Assembly: GCA_023434855.1 (NCBI GenBank)
Contig: JAEYSJ010000171.1
Location: forward strand, 1-11,217
From: Bacillota bacterium
GTDB lineage: Bacteria; Bacillota_C; Negativicutes; JAEYSJ01
Length of the DNA: 11,217 bases
Direction: 5' to 3'
Below, piece after piece: positions 6,958-11,217 of the stretch. The notes under the pieces are model-generated. The model did no database searches. It saw only the letters and a program-made list of their open reading frames with translations, and was not told the DNA's origin. The translations under genes and the position numbers were made by a program. Positions within the stretch are counted from its first letter, which is position 1. Every line of letters starts with the position of its first letter.

Positions 6958-7977
6958 ATGAATATTTTAGTTACAGGAGGAGCTGGATATATTGGCTCTC
7001 ATACTTGTGTTGCCTTACTGGAAGCAGGCCATGAAATAGTTATTGCTGATAATCTATCTAACAGCAAAGTCGAGACTTTAGATCGAATCAAGGAGATTAC
7101 CGGCAAGGAAGTATGTTTTTACCAAATAGATGTGACCAATGAAGAAGCAGTTAATGCTGTCTTTTTCCAGAAGCCGATAGATGGGGTTATTCATTTTGCT
7201 GGACTTAAGGCTGTAGGAGAGTCAGTAACTAAACCTTTAGGGTATTACTATAACAATGTCGTTAGTACACTGGTTTTGGCTAAAATGTGCAGCAAATATG
7301 GTGTTAATCGATTTGTATTCAGCTCATCGGCCACTGTATATGGTGATAATAAAGTTCCTTTTGTGGAGTCTATGGACCTTTTTCCTACAACCAACCCATA
7401 TGGTGAAACGAAGGTAATAAGTGAGCGAATTCTTACAGATTTTGCAAAAGTGAATCCAGCGTGCTCTATCGCATTATTGAGATATTTTAATCCCGTAGGA
7501 GCTCATGAAAGCGGCTTGATTGGTGAGGATCCCTCGGGTATACCCAATAATTTGATGCCTTACATTACGCAGGTAGCCAAAGGAAAGCAAACTAAATTGC
7601 GCATCTTTGGTGATGATTATGCAACAATTGATGGTACAGGCGTACGGGATTATGTCCACGTTTGTGATTTGGCACAAGGACACGTAGCGGCTTTCAATAA
7701 GAGTACTCCAGGGATACATGTCTATAATTTGGGGACAGGTCTTGGTACAAGTGTGTTGCAACTGGTAAAAGCCTTTGAGCAGGCTAATAATATAAAACTA
7801 CCATATGAGATAGTAGAAAGAAGAGCAGGAGATATTGCCGAGTGTTATGCAGATGTTTCGAGAGCTAAGCGGGACTTGGGCTGGACAGCCAAACTCGGTC
7901 TAGTAGAAATGTGCAGAGATGCCTGGCGATTTGAAAAGAGAAAATCAAGAAGAACGAATTTATCCAAAAGAATATAA
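6958..7977 (+). CDS. galE: UDP-glucose 4-epimerase
   Basis: A 339-residue cytoplasmic enzyme, the normal GalE length, that interconverts UDP-glucose and UDP-galactose using bound NAD. The NAD loop GGAGYIG is at 7-13. SSSATVYG (122-129) carries the catalytic Ser124, and NPYGETK holds Tyr148 and Lys152. RYFNPVGAH (175-183) and DGTGVRDYVHV (225-235) are the usual substrate-site signatures. UDP-galactose would feed the sugar transferase or the glycosyltransferases. G+C is lower than in the gene before it. The body is conserved up to MCRDAWRFE (318-326), but the last dozen residues are a basic tail (KRKSRRTNLSKRI) unlike the usual short 'NPNGY' type ending, and the following 339 bases lack a recognisable gene. 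This may mean a small rearrangement at the 3' end, although the catalytic core is complete. Confidence 0.95.
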   Translation: MNILVTGGAGYIGSHTCVALLEAGHEIVIADNLSNSKVETLDRIKEITGKEVCFYQIDVTNEEAVNAVFFQKPIDGVIHFAGLKAVGESVTKPLGYYYNNVVSTLVLAKMCSKYGVNRFVFSSSATVYGDNKVPFVESMDLFPTTNPYGETKVISERILTDFAKVNPACSIALLRYFNPVGAHESGLIGEDPSGIPNNLMPYITQVAKGKQTKLRIFGDDYATIDGTGVRDYVHVCDLAQGHVAAFNKSTPGIHVYNLGTGLGTSVLQLVKAFEQANNIKLPYEIVERRAGDIAECYADVSRAKRDLGWTAKLGLVEMCRDAWRFEKRKSRRTNLSKRI

Positions 7978-8316
7978 CGGTGCATCCCTGCTGGAAACCC
8001 CGCTGGTATTTTGCAGAGGTACGGATGAGGCGAAAAGCGAATTTACTTTCTCCATGTATCAACAGATAAGTTTGATACTTAGGAGCAACTTGCTTTTTTA
8101 TGGAGGAGACACCAAACGCACCAGACTCTACTTATCCAGCACGTAAAGCCGCATCTGACCATCTTGTTGCGGGCTTGTTTTCATCCATATGAGAGTACTT
8201 GTGGTAATGATCTTAATGTGTATGAAACAGGACAAAATGTCAGCAATTGGCTAATATATTATCGATAGTTAACGGATATCTATGTAAGGCAACTAAAGCA
8301 ATAAGGATGATAAAAT
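7978..8316. other. 339-base stretch without a recognisable gene, possibly decayed sequence
   Basis: Between galE and the UDP-glucose dehydrogenase gene no reading frame shows a known motif or a good ribosome binding site. A frame open from inside galE to 8146 and a 30-codon frame from ATG 8100 to TGA 8192 look accidental. The G+C is intermediate, and the first half looks more like former coding DNA than a promoter region. The last 90 bases are AT-rich and hold a GACA/TGTC inverted repeat at 8231-8241 and weak promoter-like hexamers (AGGACA 8229-8234, TAATAT 8252-8257, 17-base spacer). No inverted repeats or target duplications of a mobile element were seen. Confidence 0.4.
8229..8257 (+). promoter_or_regulatory. 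Weak candidate promoter for the UDP-glucose dehydrogenase gene
   Basis: AGGACA and TAATAT, each four of six matches to consensus, are separated by 17 bases and lie 60 bases before the start codon. An 11-base palindrome with arms GACA and TGTC (8231-8241) overlaps the -35 and could be an operator. Such hexamers are common in AT-rich DNA. Confidence 0.25.
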
Positions 8317-9633
8317 ATGTACAATATAGCAGTAGCAGGAACCGGTTATGTTGGCTTGGTAGCGGGAGTTTGCTTTGCGGAAGTCGGACATCATGTTACC
8401 TGTGTCGATATCGACGAACAAAAGGTCAGTAGGATGAAGCAAGGCTTTTCTCCAATTTATGAGGCAGATCTCGAGAGTTTAATGCAAAAGAACTATGCAG
8501 CAGGCAGATTGACCTATACGACTGATTATGCAGCTGCTTATCAGGATGCAGATGCAATCTTTATTGGTGTTGGAACACCGGAGCAGCCGGATGGCTCTGC
8601 CGATCTTTCCTATATTGCAACAGTAGCCAGGCAGATAGCGGAGACGATTCAAAAGGATTGTCTTGTTGTGGTAAAATCCACAGTGCCAATCGGGACAAAC
8701 GATAAGGTAGAGCAGTTTATAAAAGACTTTTTGTTTAATAATGTAAACGTTGAAGTTGCTTCGAATCCTGAATTTCTTGCTCAAGGGACAGCAGTGTATG
8801 ACACATTGCATGCAGCGCGAATCATTATTGGCACCGAAAGTCAATGGGCGGAAGCGTTGCTTACGAAAATCTATGAGCCGTTTGGTTTGCCAATTGTTTC
8901 CGTCAGCCGACGTTCAGCCGAGATGATCAAATATGCATCTAATGATTTTCTGGCACTGAAAATTTCCTATATGAACGATATTGCCAACCTTTGTGAATTG
9001 GTGGGCGCTAATATTCAGGATGTTGCCAGGGGAATGAGCTTTGATGAACGGATCGGCAGTAAGTTCTTGAATGCCGGTATTGGCTATGGCGGTTCCTGCT
9101 TCCCAAAAGATACGAAAGCGCTGGAATATTTGGCCAGACAGTATGGATATGAATTAAAAACAGTCAAAGCAGCCATTGATGTAAATGCTGCGCAGAAGAC
9201 GATTTTGTACAAGAAGGCCAGCAGTCGGCTGATTACCTTTAACGGTCTAAAGGTAGCTGTTTTGGGACTCACTTTTAAGCCTGGAACAGATGATCTTAGG
9301 GAGGCACCATCTCTCGAAAACATATCGCTGCTTTTGGAGCAAGGTGCGGATATTTACGCCTATGATCCTATTGGTACGGATAACTTTAGAAAAATCTATC
9401 CTGAAGGGAAAAACTCTAGAGGAAATATCCGATATACGAACAGTATAGAGGATGCCTTAGAAGGGGCAAATGTCTGTTTTATCTTTACAGAATGGGCTGA
9501 AATCAAGGCGGTGCGGCCTGTACGTTACAAACAATTGATGAGAACAGCGCTGGTCTATGATGGACGAAATATATACAGCATTCAGGACATGCAGGATGCC
9601 GCTGTAGCGTATTATTCTATCGGCAGAAACTAG
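8317..9633 (+). CDS. ugd: UDP-glucose 6-dehydrogenase
   Basis: A 438-residue cytoplasmic enzyme that oxidises UDP-glucose to UDP-glucuronate with two NAD+, giving the acidic sugar of many capsules. NAD domain: AGTGYVGLVAG at 7-17, Asp31 after the second strand, and FIGVGTP at 82-88. The catalytic region has STVPIGT (121-127), NPEFLAQGTA (150-159, Glu152), Lys205 and Asn209 in the central helix, and GGSCFPKD (258-265) with the nucleophile Cys261 and Asp265. The C-terminal UDP-binding domain begins around VAVLGLTFKPGTDDLREAPS. The position of the second Glu of the NPEFL-x-E motif is Gln156. The best-characterised relatives are UDP-glucose dehydrogenases; a GDP-mannose dehydrogenase role is less likely but not excluded, since GDP-mannose is made next door. 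AAGGATG lies 7 bases before the ATG. A strong terminator follows the gene. Confidence 0.93.
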   Translation: MYNIAVAGTGYVGLVAGVCFAEVGHHVTCVDIDEQKVSRMKQGFSPIYEADLESLMQKNYAAGRLTYTTDYAAAYQDADAIFIGVGTPEQPDGSADLSYIATVARQIAETIQKDCLVVVKSTVPIGTNDKVEQFIKDFLFNNVNVEVASNPEFLAQGTAVYDTLHAARIIIGTESQWAEALLTKIYEPFGLPIVSVSRRSAEMIKYASNDFLALKISYMNDIANLCELVGANIQDVARGMSFDERIGSKFLNAGIGYGGSCFPKDTKALEYLARQYGYELKTVKAAIDVNAAQKTILYKKASSRLITFNGLKVAVLGLTFKPGTDDLREAPSLENISLLLEQGADIYAYDPIGTDNFRKIYPEGKNSRGNIRYTNSIEDALEGANVCFIFTEWAEIKAVRPVRYKQLMRTALVYDGRNIYSIQDMQDAAVAYYSIGRN

Positions 9634-9654
9634 GTAGATCTTAAAAATACTCTT

Positions 9655-9687
9655 GGCAGTCTATCGTTTCAGGATAGACTGCCTTTT
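9655..9687 (+). terminator. Rho-independent terminator after ugd
   Basis: GGCAGTCTATC (9655-9665) and GATAGACTGCC (9673-9683) form a perfect 11-base stem with a 7-base loop, followed directly by TTTT. It starts 21 bases after the ugd stop codon and should end the upstream transcript, separating it from the GDP-mannose gene. The T-run is short, so some readthrough is possible. Confidence 0.88.
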
Positions 9688-9713
9688 CATATACTAAAAG
9701 ATAACAGCATATG

Positions 9714-9719
9714 TATAAT
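9714..9719 (+). promoter_or_regulatory. Candidate -10 element for the GDP-mannose gene
   Basis: A perfect TATAAT lies 26 bases after the terminator and would give a leader of about 140 bases before ATG 9868. No good -35 hexamer stands 16-18 bases upstream (9691-9696 is ATACTA), so the call rests on the -10 match and on the need for a promoter after the terminator. Confidence 0.4.
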
Positions 9720-9750
9720 CGTCTTAAGTGAGCGGAGCATAATACTCATA

Positions 9751-9775
9751 TATGGCAAGAAGGTTTCATGCCATA
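9751..9775. repeat. 25-base imperfect palindrome in the leader of the GDP-mannose gene
   Basis: TATGGCA (9751-9757) and TGCCATA (9769-9775) are perfect inverted arms. Inside them, after one A-A mismatch, GAA (9759-9761) pairs with TTC (9765-9767) around a GGT loop. The symmetry suits a dimeric regulator site or an RNA hairpin. It lies 32 bases after the candidate -10 and has no T-run, so it is not a terminator. Confidence 0.5.
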
Positions 9776-9867
9776 AAGTGTTGAACCATTATATGCTGAT
9801 AAAATCCAGGTTTTAGGCATTTATTATTTAATGTAAGAATAAAACTTCGGCTGAGGGAGATATGTAA

Positions 9868-11217
9868 ATGAAAATTGTTATATTAGCCGGCGGAGGTGGA
9901 ACCCGCCTTTTTCCTTTATCGCGGCAAGGATATCCCAAGCAGTTTTTAAGAATTGATAATGAACAATCTTTGCTGGCACAGACAGTTCAGCGTTTTTTAC
10001 CGGTAGCTGACGCTAACGATCTGATTATCGTTACAAATAAAGAATATCTCCATCATGTGCAAGCGGAGTTGAAAGCTTGCGGAGCTGAAGGTGCGCATAT
10101 TCTCCTGGAACCGGTTGCTAGGAATACTGCACCGGCAATCGCTCTGGCAGCACGGTATTGCATGGATCAGCTAAACGCCTCATCTGATGAGGTTATCTTT
10201 GTAACACCCGCAGATCACATTATTCGACCAGTAACGGCGTTTTGCAAAACAGTATGCTTAGCAGTTGAAATGGCAAGTCAGGGGAAGATTATTACCTTTG
10301 GAATTAAACCCGATAAGCCGGAAACAGGCTACGGCTATATTCAGGCGGGAGAACCTTATGGTAGTGGTTTTGTAGTCGATTCTTTTCGGGAAAAGCCAGA
10401 TAGTACAACGGCTGAACAATATGTAATGTCCGGCAATTGTTACTGGAATTCAGGTATGTTCGGACTGAGTATTGGGTGCTTGCAAGCGGAGCTAGACTCT
10501 TTCGCCCCAGAGATTGCTGGATTAGCTGCTAAGCCTTGGGCAGAGGTCGTTGAAAACTTTGCCGATATGCCAAATATTTCCTTTGACTATGCTATAGCTG
10601 AGAAGTCACAGAATGTAGTGATGATTCCACTCGCCATCTATTGGAATGATATTGGCTCATGGGATGCGATCTATGATGTTTTAGATAAAGATGAGAATGG
10701 TAATGCGCTGCAGGGCGATTGCCTGTTAGTAGATTCAGCAAATTCCTTGGTACTTGGGCATAGCCGGCTAATTGCGGGGATTGGCTTGGAAGATCTCTTG
10801 GTAGTTGAAACTGATGATGTCATTCTAGTTGCTAAAAAGGGTGAATCTCAAAAGGTAAAGGAATTAGTTGCGGAATTAAAAATAAGAGGACGATCAGAAG
10901 CTGATCTTCCTACTACTGTCCATCGTCCATGGGGAAGTTATACCGTTTTAGGGGAAGGGCCAGGATATAAAATGAAGAAGATTGTTGTTACTCCTGGTGA
11001 ACAATTGAGTTTACAAATGCATTATCACAGGAGTGAACATTGGATAGTAACAGGTGGATCTGCGCAGGTGATGATCGGTGATGTGGAACAAATGGTTCAT
11101 GAAAACGAAAGTGTATTTATTCCCATGTCTACTAAACATCGATTGAAGAATCCGGGCAGGATTCCATTGGAAATTATCGAAGTACAGAATGGCAAGTATT
11201 TGGAAGAGGATGATATT
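9868..11217 (+). CDS. manC: Mannose-1-phosphate guanylyltransferase / mannose-6-phosphate isomerase (bifunctional), 3' end outside window
   Basis: 450 residues are visible and the frame is still open at the right edge. Relatives of this type are about 460-480 residues, so only the last few residues are missing. The N-terminal half makes GDP-mannose from GTP and mannose-1-phosphate: ILAGGGGTRLFPLSR at 5-19 with PKQF (23-26), TPADH (113-117), FREKPD (173-178), and GNCYWNSGMF (189-198). The C-terminal cupin domain (about 348-450) isomerises fructose-6-phosphate and mannose-6-phosphate. LQMHYHRSEHW (382-392) and His424 supply the likely metal ligands Gln383, His385, Glu390 and His424. Both halves look active. 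GDP-mannose may serve the glycosyltransferases of this locus or a GDP-mannose-derived sugar. GAGGGAGA lies about 8 bases before the ATG. It probably has its own promoter, because a terminator stands upstream. The isomerase half makes it ManC/AlgA-type rather than a single-function enzyme. Confidence 0.93.
   Translation, partial: MKIVILAGGGGTRLFPLSRQGYPKQFLRIDNEQSLLAQTVQRFLPVADANDLIIVTNKEYLHHVQAELKACGAEGAHILLEPVARNTAPAIALAARYCMDQLNASSDEVIFVTPADHIIRPVTAFCKTVCLAVEMASQGKIITFGIKPDKPETGYGYIQAGEPYGSGFVVDSFREKPDSTTAEQYVMSGNCYWNSGMFGLSIGCLQAELDSFAPEIAGLAAKPWAEVVENFADMPNISFDYAIAEKSQNVVMIPLAIYWNDIGSWDAIYDVLDKDENGNALQGDCLLVDSANSLVLGHSRLIAGIGLEDLLVVETDDVILVAKKGESQKVKELVAELKIRGRSEADLPTTVHRPWGSYTVLGEGPGYKMKKIVVTPGEQLSLQMHYHRSEHWIVTGGSAQVMIGDVEQMVHENESVFIPMSTKHRLKNPGRIPLEIIEVQNGKYLEEDDI

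Noticed and set aside
8081..8099. Terminator-like hairpin with a T-run in the galE-ugd gap
   Set aside because: The stem around AGCA/TGCT is only four firm pairs plus wobbles and would be very weak.
7919..8146. A 75-residue frame overlapping the end of galE
   Set aside because: It has no ribosome binding site and no recognisable motif, and begins inside a conserved gene in another frame. It is kept only as a hint of sequence decay.
8100..8192. A 30-codon small gene starting ATG 8100
   Set aside because: The nearest AGGAG is 14 bases upstream, too far, and the peptide has no recognisable feature.
8479..8844. A 121-residue frame on the minus strand
   Set aside because: It lies wholly within the well-supported ugd gene on the other strand, and shows no motif of its own.

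Overview
This window is a stretch of a surface-polysaccharide (capsule or exopolysaccharide) biosynthesis locus. All ten recognisable genes lie on the + strand. Strong AAGGAG-type ribosome binding sites, GTG and ATG starts, and the gene types suggest a Firmicute, possibly a Negativicute such as the Sporomusa/Pelosinus group. That placement is an inference from style, because the window has no taxonomic marker.

Region 1 (1-4552) is visibly AT-rich (by eye about 30% G+C). It holds the strain-specific part of a Wzy-type pathway: the end of a family 2 glycosyltransferase, an EpsG-like membrane polymerase, a complete family 2 glycosyltransferase, an IspD/TarI-like cytidylyltransferase, and an extended short-chain dehydrogenase/reductase resembling UDP-glucuronate decarboxylases. 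The last three genes are tightly packed. The cytidylyltransferase/reductase pair probably makes a CDP-activated building block.

Region 2 (4553-6891) changes abruptly to about 50% G+C. It carries an ElyC/SanA/YdcF-family membrane protein and a polyprenyl-phosphate sugar-1-phosphate transferase, the enzyme that starts a repeat unit on the lipid carrier.

Region 3 (6892-11217) supplies nucleotide sugars: UDP-glucose 4-epimerase (UDP-galactose), UDP-glucose 6-dehydrogenase (UDP-glucuronate) and a bifunctional mannose-1-phosphate guanylyltransferase/mannose-6-phosphate isomerase (GDP-mannose), the last cut off by the window edge about 10-30 residues before its expected end. A 339-base stretch without a recognisable gene separates galE from the dehydrogenase. 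A clear intrinsic terminator follows the dehydrogenase, so the GDP-mannose gene is probably transcribed from its own promoter.

Together the genes give lipid-linked initiation, chain extension, polymerisation and precursor supply. No Wzx flippase, chain-length regulator or export gene is present; those would have to lie outside. I see no insertion sequence, CRISPR array, tRNA or rRNA. Most of the window is ordinary for such a locus. The points most worth checking are the CDP-precursor module, the sharp composition boundary, the apparently decayed galE-ugd gap and the palindrome in the leader of the GDP-mannose gene.
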